The notes beneath the pieces are model-generated. The model was not told the origin of the DNA, did no database searches, and worked only from the letters and a program-made list of their open reading frames with translations. A stretch of DNA of 64,000 nt from contig CM070632.1 in NCBI GenBank assembly GCA_036346255.1, positions 22,647,408-22,711,407 on the forward strand. Direction: 5' to 3'. The position numbers and the translations under genes were made by a program. Source of the stretch: Ampelocalamus luodianensis. Its lineage: Eukaryota > Streptophyta > Magnoliopsida > Poales > Poaceae. This document shows, piece by piece, positions 34,672-44,880 of the stretch (positions are counted from its first letter, which is position 1; each line of letters starts with the position of its first letter).

Positions 34672-37644
34672 TCGCATAGCACACTAATTATTTTCTTTTA
34701 ATTTGACAACCTCAAAGCTATGCTCAACTGAACACAAAATCCATACCTATGTAGAGAGACTCTTCCAATCCATAATAACACACTCTGATCAACTTCTCTA
34801 CCAAAGGAATTACTTTGTCAAATAATTCCCAACACACCTCAATATAGACTTCCGCTACAATCCCATCACCTCAATCTTTTAGGGATACTCGACTTGAAAT
34901 TTACCACATTCACACTCCTTTACTGCACCCACAGGATTCTATCAAAGATCACCATAACTCTTGGAACCTAATCATGAGAAATCAAGATGCTAGCATAAAA
35001 AATGCAAGGCCTAATTCAACCTCTAAGACTCTTACAATGAATTTTTAGAGTACTTGATGGGTAACCCTCAGATATGAAGACTAAGTTTCACACAGCTCCA
35101 CAATAACCTCAGTTATTAATGTTGTTGTTCCTCACTACTCAAGTAACCATCCAATGCGATTCATTACACCAACCTTAGACCTTCTTTGACCCACACCAAT
35201 CAAATGCTGTTACTCGACCACAATATACCCATTCACAAAACCCTAACCGATTGTCCAGAATTCAAACATACTCAATCACTAACATCAATAAATAAATATA
35301 CTCTTGACCAAGTTATCCTTAGAGATAATCTAACTCCCATAAGGTTACTTACTGAGGCCGAGTCATACTTGACAATATCTCAATAATCCCTGCTATCCCA
35401 TTAATTAACACGACTAATAGATTTCTCTACACTGCTACTCTCATTAAACCACACCATCATACTTCTTCTACACAATCTTACTGAGTAGCCAAATGCGATA
35501 CTCTAATAAACTGTTCAAGATTTTCATACTTGCTAATTCTAATGTTTTGTCAAAATGAACACAAAATCTTAGATCACCTCTCACTATAGGTCCTACTAGT
35601 TGCGACAACGAAATCTGTTAGCTCCAAAGACAAACATTTTTGTTTCAAATCCTCTCCAAGGATTATTCTAATATATCAATTTATTACTCAAAGCCTCTCA
35701 AACAACCTACACCTAAAGGTTCACAACATCATCTACTAGACCACCACTATCTAGTTGCCAAAACACAACCAAAAAGACTTTGCAACGCAATTCGGTTAAC
35801 CCTTTTTCTTAAAAGAAGAGGCAAATAGACATAAATTTCAGCACAGCGGAAAACATTACCACTTGTCGTAGTTACAAGAACAAGAGAAATAATCAAATCA
35901 CAATGATCTCGGGAAACAAAAGATGAGACCCGAGTTGAGGGCACATATCCCTTGAGAAGAAATATCAAACCTCCATAAATCATAATAATAAAAAAATTGC
36001 TATTGAAACTCATGAAACCCTTAAGCTGTAACGACAGAAAAAAAATTTGCAGATTACAATTCTTAGCTCCAACCTCAAATACTTATGGTACACATCTTCC
36101 GTTAACAACGAAAGCAATTTCCTTTGATTACATCGTTGCTTGCCATCCCAAACAAGAAGTGCCTTTTAAATCAATCCACACTAATCACTTAAGAACCAAA
36201 TAGATCTTCCCAAAAGACCACGAATGCAAAATTCCAAACATTTCTTTTAACCGATATTTCGAAAGGCAGTTAACTTACTTTCTCTCTAGAAGAATCATCA
36301 CCACTCCAACGAGTCAGAAACTCTTGTGGACTATCTTACTAACATCCAGGATAATTCACTCTTAACAAGATTCGTCATCGCCAACTCTTCCTTTATACAG
36401 CCACGAAGGCTTACCAAAAGGTACTTACTACTTTAACATCTCATCCTCGATTGAGAGTATACCAAATTCTTACAACCTCACTGCACATCAACTTTATTTT
36501 AGAGGGAACCTACTACACCATTTAAAAGGTTATACCAAAATCCCTTTCGTCGTAAACATGCTATCATCAGTCTATTTCACAACCATGACAGCGTAAGCCA
36601 TCTGTTAAATCACATGAGTTCAACCCTTATTGATGCTCAACACCACACGTCAACACACAACGATTGCACTCCAACCCTTGTTGCTATCAACCGGCTTCAT
36701 CATGAAATCTATATACTACCTACTTTCCTTGCCAAAACATAAGAACAATTACAACCACATACCCACATCGTTCTTTATAGAGGAGCTATCCAGAACTCTT
36801 CCCATAATATTCTACATCCATTAGTTTCTATCCCTTCAATCTTTTGTAGAGAAATCCAACATTTAATCATGGTAAGAAACACATAAACCTACTAACTATA
36901 TAGGTTCACCACGTATCTATAGAAAAGATAATTCCCTGTTTAATATCTACTAACGCAATAATCCAGCGTCTCCTCAACTTTCCTTTTTGCACACAGTTAA
37001 TTTCTTCTATTAAGACCAAATAATCCAACAAGGTTAGCAGACTAAACAAAATTTTTTTTGTGGCCAAACCAGTTCGTCAAATTTCCACACTTCTTAATAA
37101 CTCATTTAACTTCAATTAGGTATAGCCATACCCTTAATCACAGCTCATCAAGAACTAAATACAAGACACTTTCAAATTAATCGACTTTCCTTTCAGGGAT
37201 CCTAGTTAAGATCGATCATGCACACACTGCAGATTCAACCTGATAATCCATATCATATCCATTGATTGCTTTGATTATAACCTCTCATTTAACCAAAACA
37301 AAACATCGCTAAAGGGTTTAGCATCTTCTTTCATAAAAGAGAACCATTAATCTTCAACACTCAAAATACCCAAGAGAGATACATTGAGTCAAAACCCCCA
37401 CGTACTAAAGGACTTGCAAAAGAAAGCTTTCATTAACAAAAAAACATCACACGAATAAGTGGGTCAAGTTTTTTTTTTCCAATAAGAAAGACAAACTCCA
37501 ATACGAAGGTCAATCTTAACCAAGTTCACCAGCCGCAAGAATCATCAATACAATTCAACAGAAACGTAAATGCAATGCAAAAACCCATCCCCAACTACTG
37601 TGCTTAGTGTGTCAAATTAATATTTTCAATACCACAGACCTACA
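34672..37644 (-). other. Non-coding internal region of the 34541 element
   Basis: No ORF above 90 codons and no retroelement protein. The block 35816-36040 resembles 54510-54720 of the other non-autonomous element (shared GAGGC-AATA, CATTGCGATTGAAACTC-like and GAGGGCAC-CAT-C blocks), indicating common ancestry. Confidence 0.65.
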
Positions 37645-37662
37645 GCCCGCTCTGATACCAAC
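37645..37662 (-). promoter_or_regulatory. Primer binding site
   Basis: Minus strand TTGGTATCAGAGCGGGC, matching the initiator methionine tRNA 3' end, directly beside the LTR start at 37663. It sets the element's orientation as minus. Confidence 0.85.
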
Positions 37663-38092
37663 TGTAACACCCCAGCCCAACTAGAGCCTGGAATGCTACT
37701 AACTAAATATACTAACAATTTAAACACAAGGCATAGTTCTAAATATCGACATAACCTCCTTTGTATAACTTAGTATTCCGGAGATTACAACCATTTCATA
37801 TATTCTAATCACTATCTTATCATTCAAAATTTATTCAAGTATCCAAGATAATCTATTCAGCTAGAGCATTATCAAGCATAATCAAAATTTACTACTCTCA
37901 TTATTACAATTAATCCAAAACATTCAACAATAGCCATGAATTAATCCTCAATAGATCGCTATTATTAGAGTATGATCCAAATGTTAATTAGCCTTTAAAG
38001 TGTGTGGTAGTAAGTGCATCCAAGCAACCCTACTCCCTCCCATGCATGCCGTTCTTGCAACTGGTACCTAAAACACAACAAACAGCAAGAGG

Positions 38093-38108
38093 TGAGTCCA
38101 AAGACTCA
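38093..38108 (-). promoter_or_regulatory. Conserved LTR stem-loop
   Basis: TGAGTC-CAAA-GACTCA; on the minus strand it is followed by a T-rich run and TTTTAGGTACC. Equivalent positions: 50752-50766 and 18681-18697. Confidence 0.6.
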
Positions 38109-38295
38109 GCAAATATAATAAATGGCATAGTCAGCATACAAGCATGTAATCTCATCAACTGTATTACACAAACCACACACCAATTACTGTACATACACAT
38201 GCTATGCAATATGCTCAACATGCTCTTTATCTTTATCTTTCTCTTTTGCATTTTATCGATAATGCAAAGTATGCATCTGTCGATGCACACCCATG

Positions 38296-38437
38296 CCTGT
38301 GCCATCTGGCACAGGGACCATTGCCCATACTCCGCAAGTATGGGGACCTAAGCCCATGCTCTACAAGCATGGGGACCTTTAGCCCGTCATAAACATGACG
38401 GGGACCTCAACGATTGCTTGGTCATCACATGACCAAG
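38296..38437. repeat. Five-hairpin array in LTR
   Basis: Five stem-loops at 38296-38315 (CCTGTGCC/GGCACAGG), 38324-38344 (CCCATAC/GTATGGG), 38353-38373 (CCCATGCT/AGCATGGG), 38383-38402 (CCCGTCAT/ATGACGGG) and 38417-38437 (CTTGGTCAT/ATGACCAAG). Starts are 28, 29, 30 and 34 bases apart; the first four are followed by GGACC or GGGACC. The stems differ in sequence but keep pairing. Confidence 0.9.
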
Positions 38438-39474
38438 ACTTCAATAAGCCATCATGATGCATATGTATGAAATCTCAAATTAATAGAAATATGCATCCGC
38501 AACAACATTGCACACGAATAACTTGTTCATACTACGATTGTTCATAATCATAGAATTCATAACTTTCAAACGTCCATGAATAACACGTAACTCATATCAC
38601 TAGAAACTATGAACATTATCAATCATACCACCATAACAATCATGACAACACAAATACTCTTAGTATTTATCAAACAATGTCATTCAATAATATCAATTAT
38701 ATCCATCATTATACTTCCCTTAACCGCGAGAGAACGAGGGACGTGCAGAAGGTGCTGCCCCCCGGGATCTATTCACCACCTGAATATATTTATAAGGCAT
38801 GCTAAGACAATCATACTGGACCAAAAACATAAAAAAAAAAATAGCATAACCGAACTTGCTATAATCTCAAGCGCATTCCCAATTCCAACTCCTATAGATC
38901 GATCTGCCCCCTCTGTGGACAGCTATATTCTAAAATCTGTATCTTTTTGTACATGAGTCCAAATGAAGTGTTCTTGTACTTCATTGAAAGGTTATCAAAT
39001 TCCCCAACTAAACCTAGTTGGTGGGCCTTCCTGCACGTCCCTCTTGTTGTTTGTTGTGTTTTAGGTACCACTTGTAAGAACAGCACGCATGGGAGGGAGT
39101 AGGGTTGCTTGGATGCATTTACTACCACACACTTTAAAGGCTGATTAACATTTGGATCATACTCTAATAATAGCGATCTATTGAGGATTAATTCATGGCT
39201 ATTGTTGAATGTTTTGGATTAATTGTAATAATGAGAGTAGTAAATTTTGATTATGCTTGATAATGCTCTAGCTGAATAGATTATCTTGGATGCTTGAATA
39301 AATTTTGAATGATGAGATAGTGATTAGAATATATGAAATGGTTGGAATCTCTGGAATACTAAGTTATACAAAGGAGGTTATGTCGATATTTAGAACTATG
39401 CCTTGTGTTTAAATTGTTAGTATATTTAGTTAGTAGCATTCCAGGCTCTAGTTGGGCTGGGGTGTTACACATCA

Positions 39475-40349
39475 GAAGATAGATTTTTTGCTCCTTACAT
39501 GCACTCCTTGCTTATTTTAAGTGGCTCCCCCCCCCCCCACACACAAAAAAGGCTAACATCTTAGAACTAATGTCAATTTATACCTACACCTCGACATAAT
39601 AAAAACAAGAGGCAAATGCATCATTGACATGAAACTTTAGCAAAAATGCTTCAACATAAAATATAATAAGAAAAACATAGCAAAACATAAATAATGTAGC
39701 ATCATAGAGATACAATTTGAGTACCTAAATAACGAAGATTTCAACTATATTCTAGCCCACCAAAAGGTGTTTGTCTCTTCGAAAATATCATCCCAACCAT
39801 GATTTCTTACTACCTCAATTGTCTTCAATCTTTTTTCAAGATTATAAATTTTATTTGCCCAAGCCTTGACAAGTAGGACACTAAGTAGCTTAGTATAGTA
39901 TATATTAAGTCAAATTCAGACATATGAACTTCTGCAGAATAGCAAAACATATATCAAAACGACATAGCTCAACAAACTAGAAGTCGTGTGCTTTACCGCT
40001 GATGTTTCTGTACATTACTCACTAGTCACTCCTATAAATTTTAGATGTTGAGATTTCAGTGGTTTGGCTATCTTAGTTATTCAAAATGTATGTTCAGAAC
40101 CAAAAGTATAGCAGGCAAGTCTAACCGTGATAAGAAAATCACAGGAATAGGAAAATAGGCTTGTTGATTTGAGTAGTTTATTATTAATGAACAATAGAAT
40201 CATAAGCATCTTACAGTGATTGAGATCTAGAAAGAGGTTTTATAATTGTATGAACAGGAATTGACCCAGAGCAAGAGTTAACTGAAATGATTCTTCTGTA
40301 AATTTAGTAGTGGCTTGGTTCAACAATGGCTTATTTTAAGTGGCTGCAA
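39475..40349. other. Degenerate transposon-like sequence
   Basis: 39482-39527 repeats the block seen at 34075-34120. On the minus strand 39890-39745 reads LVKAWANKIYNLEKRL then VVRNHGWDDIFEE, vaguely like the C-terminus of an hAT-type protein, but too short to assign. Confidence 0.3.
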
Positions 40350-41325
40350 TCAGTGGCGGAACTACCGCCAGGGCAAGCCGGGGCAGGGGGCGGCTGCACG
40401 CCCCCTCCTACCAGCCCACCAGCGTCTCCGGCCAAGGCCAAGCCACCATGGCGCCTTCGCCATGAGCGTGCTACGCGCAGGCAGACAGCCGCTGCTCCCC
40501 GTGCCGCGTGGACCGAGACGCGCCGAGTGGAAGCCGGCAGCCCAAGCCAAATGCACACTAGGTAACCCTAATTCCCCATTCCTCCTGTCGATCGTCTCCA
40601 CTCTCCAACACCAAGCCCCTGTATGGCTGTCCCCTCCACAACTCCACACTCCACCAATCCACCGTGCAGCGCGACGCAAGCTGAGGCGCGGTGCAGGCGG
40701 GCGCTAAGGTGCGGCCGCGCGGGAGCTGCGACGCGGCGTGAGGGCTACGGCGCGGGCGAGGGCGGGTGCTGCGACGCGGCGCAGGGGCTGCGATGTGGCC
40801 GCACAGGGACGGTGATGGCGTGAGGCACCGACGGCCACCGAGGCTCGACACGGCAAGGCGTGGGCACACTAAGTCAGCCACCGAGGTAGGCACCAAGGTG
40901 AGCCACTGAGCCTTGAGCCATTTATTCATCTTGAAGTCTTGAATTTTGATTTTCTAGAGTAAAATTTTAGTAAATTTTGATTTCTTGTACCAATTTTATA
41001 AGAAAATGAAATCAATACAAACTTAATTTAGAACCGAAACGGTAGATAACAATTCCCAAGTGCGAGCGGTTCAAACATCTAATGCCATTGCCAACAACAC
41101 CGCAACGGCAAAGAGAGCTCATGCTAGTGATGTGTTTAATCTAGACGACATTGTTGCTGATCGAGATGACAATGTTTGTCTGCTTATATTGGTTAGATCT
41201 TGACAATTTGAACGTATTTGACATCATTAGTTATATTGAGTATTGAATCACATTATGCCTCGGTATTTTTCTTACACTACAAGTTTACCTCATGTATTCC
41301 AAATTTCTAGTTCCGCTACGGGCCG
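40350..41325. mobile_element. Candidate hAT-like element with GC-rich cargo
   Basis: CAGTGGCGGAACTA at about 40350 and, inverted, TAGTTCCGCTACGG near 41311-41324. The interior 40370-40920 is GC-rich (repeated GCGGCGTGAGGGCT / GCGACGCGGCG) with overlapping ORFs that I do not accept as genes. No clear TSD. Confidence 0.4.
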
Positions 41326-42104
41326 CAATGGTAAGCTCAGGGAGATACCGTCGTTGGCCTCTATCTTGGCTTTCTCAGGTAGTCTATTCTATTCATCGTT
41401 TTCTATTATGTTCTTGCCTCCATGTGAAGTAGGTAGCCGTCTAAACTTGAAAGATCTAAAGGCCAAAAGAAATCTTTCTGACAAAAGCCCCTCCTTTTTG
41501 TTCTGTTCAGCTCATGTGGTCATTCCATGATCGAGTAATGAAATACCAATTCTTTTTGGAAGCACGAACAGTGCAACGGACGCAGCAGCACGAGAGCTAC
41601 ATCACACACACACACACGAACACACGCTCTCTCTCCCTCATGTATCTATCTATACCTTCCAGCTTGCGTGTGACGAAAGCAAGTAGGACAAAAGGAACAC
41701 CAGCACAAGGACAAGCACGCGAGGGGGGAGTTAATCTGCTGTTAGCTAATACTCCACATACATACATGTCCATTAAGAAACTGTGTCCCCTACTCGTTGT
41801 GTCACTCCAAGAAAGCAGGCCATTAGTCACCAGGTATTTTGTTACCATGGAGTTTGGTAACCATATATTTATTAATAGAGACCAGCATCTTAATTTCTTG
41901 GTTGGTTGCCAAAAGTAGTCAACGACGACAGCGGAGAGGCACACCTTGGGGATCGAAGGAGGAGCGGCTGTAGTGACCCACACACGGCTGAATCAGAGGA
42001 GGCGCACCGACAACAAGTTCCTCTACTGCACCTGATTAAGGTGTGTGTTTGAGACTTGATTTGATTTAATCAACTTTTTTATCGAGTGTGTGCTTGTATG
42101 CACG
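41326..42104. other. No recognised gene
   Basis: Contains an (AC)n/(CT)n simple-repeat patch near 41603-41640. The plus ORF 41514-41918 (134 aa) has no recognisable domain and is not supported. Confidence 0.4.
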
Positions 42105-42340
42105 ACATTTGGTCGGTTTTTGTGCGAGATTGGGCTAGTATGCTGGATTGCGAGTGCTAGGGTTCTAGAAATATGGGTATTTTAAGTGCGAGATTGGATT
42201 AGCATGTTGGATTGTGAGTGCCTGGGTTTTAGAAATGTGGTCAGTTTTTGTGCAAGATTGGATTAGCAATTGGCATGTCAGATTAAGAGTGCTAGGGTAT
42301 TAGCAATTAGCAAGTAGCATGTTAGATTGTCACATCTAAG
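42105..42340. repeat. Three imperfect ~75-85-bp tandem repeats
   Basis: Units share GTGCGAGATTGG-TTAGCATG-TGGATTG-GAGTGC-TAGGGTT-TAGAAAT. Confidence 0.75.
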
Positions 42341-42342
42341 TA

Positions 42343-42765
42343 GGGGTGTCAATCGGATATGAATTATCCATTTTATTTGACTACCATATTTGACAGGATA
42401 CGAATATGGTTTAGATTTTTCCATCCGATTAATAATTTTTCTCCTATTCGTATTCGCATAAAAATATGGAATGGACTTTTGCCATCCGAAATGTAATTTT
42501 ATCCGCACTATTCGAATAAGATAATTAGTTGGGTGAGTATTTTTAGTTTAATATGAATTCATATTTTTAGGTGAAATAGATAAACTATAATAATTAAATG
42601 TGTTATGCATGAGGATAAAGTATCATAGATATCTTGCCATTATGTAAGTTGTGAGGATATCCGAATCTGACCGAATTGACTAGGTATTCGATTCGTATTC
42701 ACATTCATTGCAACATTCAATTCGTATTCGTATTTGTTTAGAAAATACGAATATAAATATGGGAA
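42343..42765. mobile_element. hAT-like MITE, right end unclear
   Basis: Starts TAGGGGTGTCAATCGGATA and contains many ATTCGTATTCG / GGATATCCGAAT blocks, typical of plant hAT derivatives. No matching right end or TSD; probably truncated by the foldback element. Confidence 0.5.
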
Positions 42766-42798
42766 GACCACTATTCAATACAGGAAGACCACCTCTAA

Positions 42799-43443
42799 GG
42801 TGACATATCCTGTGCACATGTCCCATTTGGTGGACATGAATGGGACATGTGCACATGGAACATCTCAGCTATTGCTTCCGGATCCCACGGCCGAAGATCA
42901 CCCCGCAACTCTGCGCCACTGCCTCCCACGCCTCCCATTGCGCCTCCAGCCCCGCGCCTCCCATGTACGCCGAGCCGACGCACTGCCCCTCTGCTCTCTA
43001 GACCCTCCTGCGCCACGGTGAGGCCCTGTGTGAGGTAAGCACTTGATTCATACTTGTGCTTTCTTGATTTTCCAGTTGAACTGAGAGATTGATGTCAAAG
43101 AGAACGATTTGTGATATGTGCTTGGTTTTTCGGTTGATTTGTCAGTTGGGAGGCAGTACTAAGTTCATGGAGAAGAAGGAAGTGTCGGGGCCTGGGGGGG
43201 GGCTACAGCTTGTGGCATGCCCTAAATGCGGCCAGAAGATGATTTGGGCAGTGTCCGGAAGCTTGAAGAATCGCGGAAAAGAGTATTACAAATGCCCTAA
43301 CAACAACGACACCGGGTTTTTTTTTCGCAAAGAGTCAAGTGGGAGCTGCGGGGTGATCTTCGGCCATGGGATATGGAAGCAATGGCTGGGATGTTCCATA
43401 TTCACATATCTACCAAATGGGACATGTGCACAGGATATGTCGC
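42799..43443. mobile_element. Foldback element with ~110-bp inverted arms carrying a GRF ORF
   Basis: The left arm (from 42800, TGACATATCCTGTGCACATG) is repeated inverted at the right (ending 43443); similarity continues through GGCCGAAGATCACCCCGCA into the coding part. No clean TSD. Within it lies the GRF-type ORF 43089-43472, so the right arm overlaps the end of the ORF. Confidence 0.7.
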
Positions 43444-43472
43444 CTACATCTAAGGCTAGAAATTCAAGTTAA
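43089..43472 (+). CDS. Small GRF-type zinc-finger ORF inside a foldback element
   Basis: 127 codons. Residues about 39-80 (LVACPKCGQKMIWAV, then RGKEYYKCPNNNDTGFFFRK) show the GRF pattern of two Cys, basic-aromatic turn and a third Cys; the fourth ligand may be in SGSCGV. The C-terminal part (GTCAQDMSPTS) is encoded by the element's inverted arm. Just upstream, GAG|GTAAGCAC (43035) and TTTTCCAG (43074) could form a short intron. Probably a transduplicated fragment rather than a working host gene. Confidence 0.5.
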   Translation: MMSKRTICDMCLVFRLICQLGGSTKFMEKKEVSGPGGGLQLVACPKCGQKMIWAVSGSLKNRGKEYYKCPNNNDTGFFFRKESSGSCGVIFGHGIWKQWLGCSIFTYLPNGTCAQDMSPTSKARNSS

Positions 43473-44407
43473 ACATGTGGAATCCTCTCGAGTAGCACCT
43501 TACTGTCCATATAGATTTTTTTTTTGAGTAGTAGAATATTGTAAAAATTGATAATTTGTTTAGCTATTATATGGAAAGTGTTACAAACCTGTACTAAGGG
43601 CTTCTAACTAGCAAATGTGAGCTGATTGACTGGTTCACAACATTATCAACTCCACCACACTTGATTTGTCACCATCTATTTTCTTAGATTACTTAAGAAA
43701 AACTAAAAATGAGATAAAAAGTTTGCTTTCTGTAGTCCAAAAGGCAAGACATTATTGCAAAAAAAACTACAACGTCATCTTCCTTTTCCTCATTTCGCAT
43801 TTTAGTTGTCCCATTGAATCAGTATATTTTACAATTCAGCATCTTTGATATTAGTTCCTTTTTCAGATAATGATGTCTGATAGAAAATTTAAATGCAATT
43901 GTAATCTATCCATAGCTTTTGCCCATTTCTTCAAACTTTGCCGTTTTTCCAGGTCAAACTACATCGATATTCTCCTCAGTATCATGTCCAAGACCTTGTA
44001 GCTGACAATACTGTTTGAAGAACAATCTTCATAGTGTAATACTTCAAGCTAATGCTTTACATGTAGAGACTATGGTTCATTGTTCTTTCGGTAAAAACAC
44101 ATTTCACTGTACCGATGATTTACATGTAGGAATAATGGTTCACTGTTCTATTTAGCATTTGACCTTTCGATACTCTACTCGATGTACAACTGTAGCTAAA
44201 CATGATGTACTTAAAACAAAAGCATGAGTTGAATTTCAAGATTTTGTAATTGATGTCGTGAATATTGTGTTGTTCCATACGTGCTTTGAAAGGTTAAAAT
44301 GTCAGTAGTATTGTGATTAGTACGCATTACTTCAAATGCACTTGACCATGCTATTCTTGATAGTTATATGTATGTAGTAATCAAGGAGACCTTGGTGTCT
44401 AATGCTT
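43473..44407. other. No recognised gene
   Basis: A/T-rich intergenic sequence; nothing supported. Confidence 0.5.
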
Positions 44408-44671
44408 TTGGCTACCAAGTATTGCTTGGTTGCTAAAAACCTGTAGTCACTAACATTTGTTTGGTGGTTGATGTATTTACCTATTGTTAAAACTAATGAT
44501 ATGTGCTTTAGTCACCACGGAGATCAATGTTGGTTGCTAAAGGTATTTAGCAACCAGATTGTAGCCACAAGATGAGCCCAAGGTCTATTGGTGACAATAT
44601 ATCAATAGCAACCATTATTCAACTTCTAGCAGCCAAGGACCTTGCTCACTAATGGCCTGTTTTTTGTAGTG
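44408..44671 (-). mobile_element. CACTA-like terminus with subterminal repeats
   Basis: On the minus strand it begins CACTACAAAAAACAGG (44671 leftwards), the hallmark start of plant CACTA elements, followed by scattered TTGGTTGCTA / TAGCAACC subterminal motifs over 260 bases. The opposite end is not visible, so this may be a solo or truncated end. Confidence 0.6.
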
Positions 44672-44880
44672 TGTGATTATGTAACGATCGATAAGCGAAA
44701 ACAATGATAATATGATATGATCTTTCTGATTTCATCTGCACAATAATTAAGCATGCATGCAAGTGGAAGAACACCAAGAAGTAGAGGTTAACGAAGTAAA
44801 ACTTGCCAATGAGCTAGCTAGCTAGCCGGGAAAATCAATCTGCTCTCGTCATGTACTTGGAAAGAAGCAAGTAAATTAAC

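Larger units (their letters stand above)
34541..39469 (-). mobile_element. Non-autonomous LTR element with inverted LTR terminus
   Basis: The left end reads TGTAACACCCCAGCCCAACT; the right end is the reverse complement of the same sequence. Perfect 5-bp duplication CATCA at 34536-34540 and 39470-39474. A full-strength copy of the left LTR end occurs at 37663, directly preceded by a primer binding site (PBS). Thus the left LTR is cut to about 131 bp, and the right LTR is a hairpin whose outer half is an inverted copy of its own start. The internal part has no gag-pol. It shares internal blocks with the element at 50356-59670. Confidence 0.85.
37663..39469 (-). repeat. Right LTR folded into a ~430-bp inverted repeat
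   Basis: Arm 37663 to about 38083 is matched inverted by about 39034-39469 (for example ACCACACACTTTAAAGGC and CATGGGAGGGAGTAGGG on opposite strands). The loop of about 950 bases is LTR sequence in direct orientation, including TCCAAATGAAGTGTTCTT, which has a counterpart in the 50356 element's LTR (TCCAAATGAGGTGTTCTT). At the inner edge of the right arm, GGGACGTGCAG matches the direct-strand sequence near 38739. Confidence 0.85.

Noticed and set aside
37645..37662. Possible tRNA gene fragment
   Set aside because: Only the short stretch complementary to the tRNA 3' end is present, at an LTR border; it is a primer binding site.
38296..38437. Regular ~29-base spacing could suggest a CRISPR-like array
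   Set aside because: The repeated units are self-complementary stems of differing sequence, not direct repeats with unique spacers, and they lie in a plant LTR.
41514..41918. 134-codon plus ORF
   Set aside because: Contains a simple-repeat-encoded His/Thr/Asn tract, no domain and no promoter or splice support.
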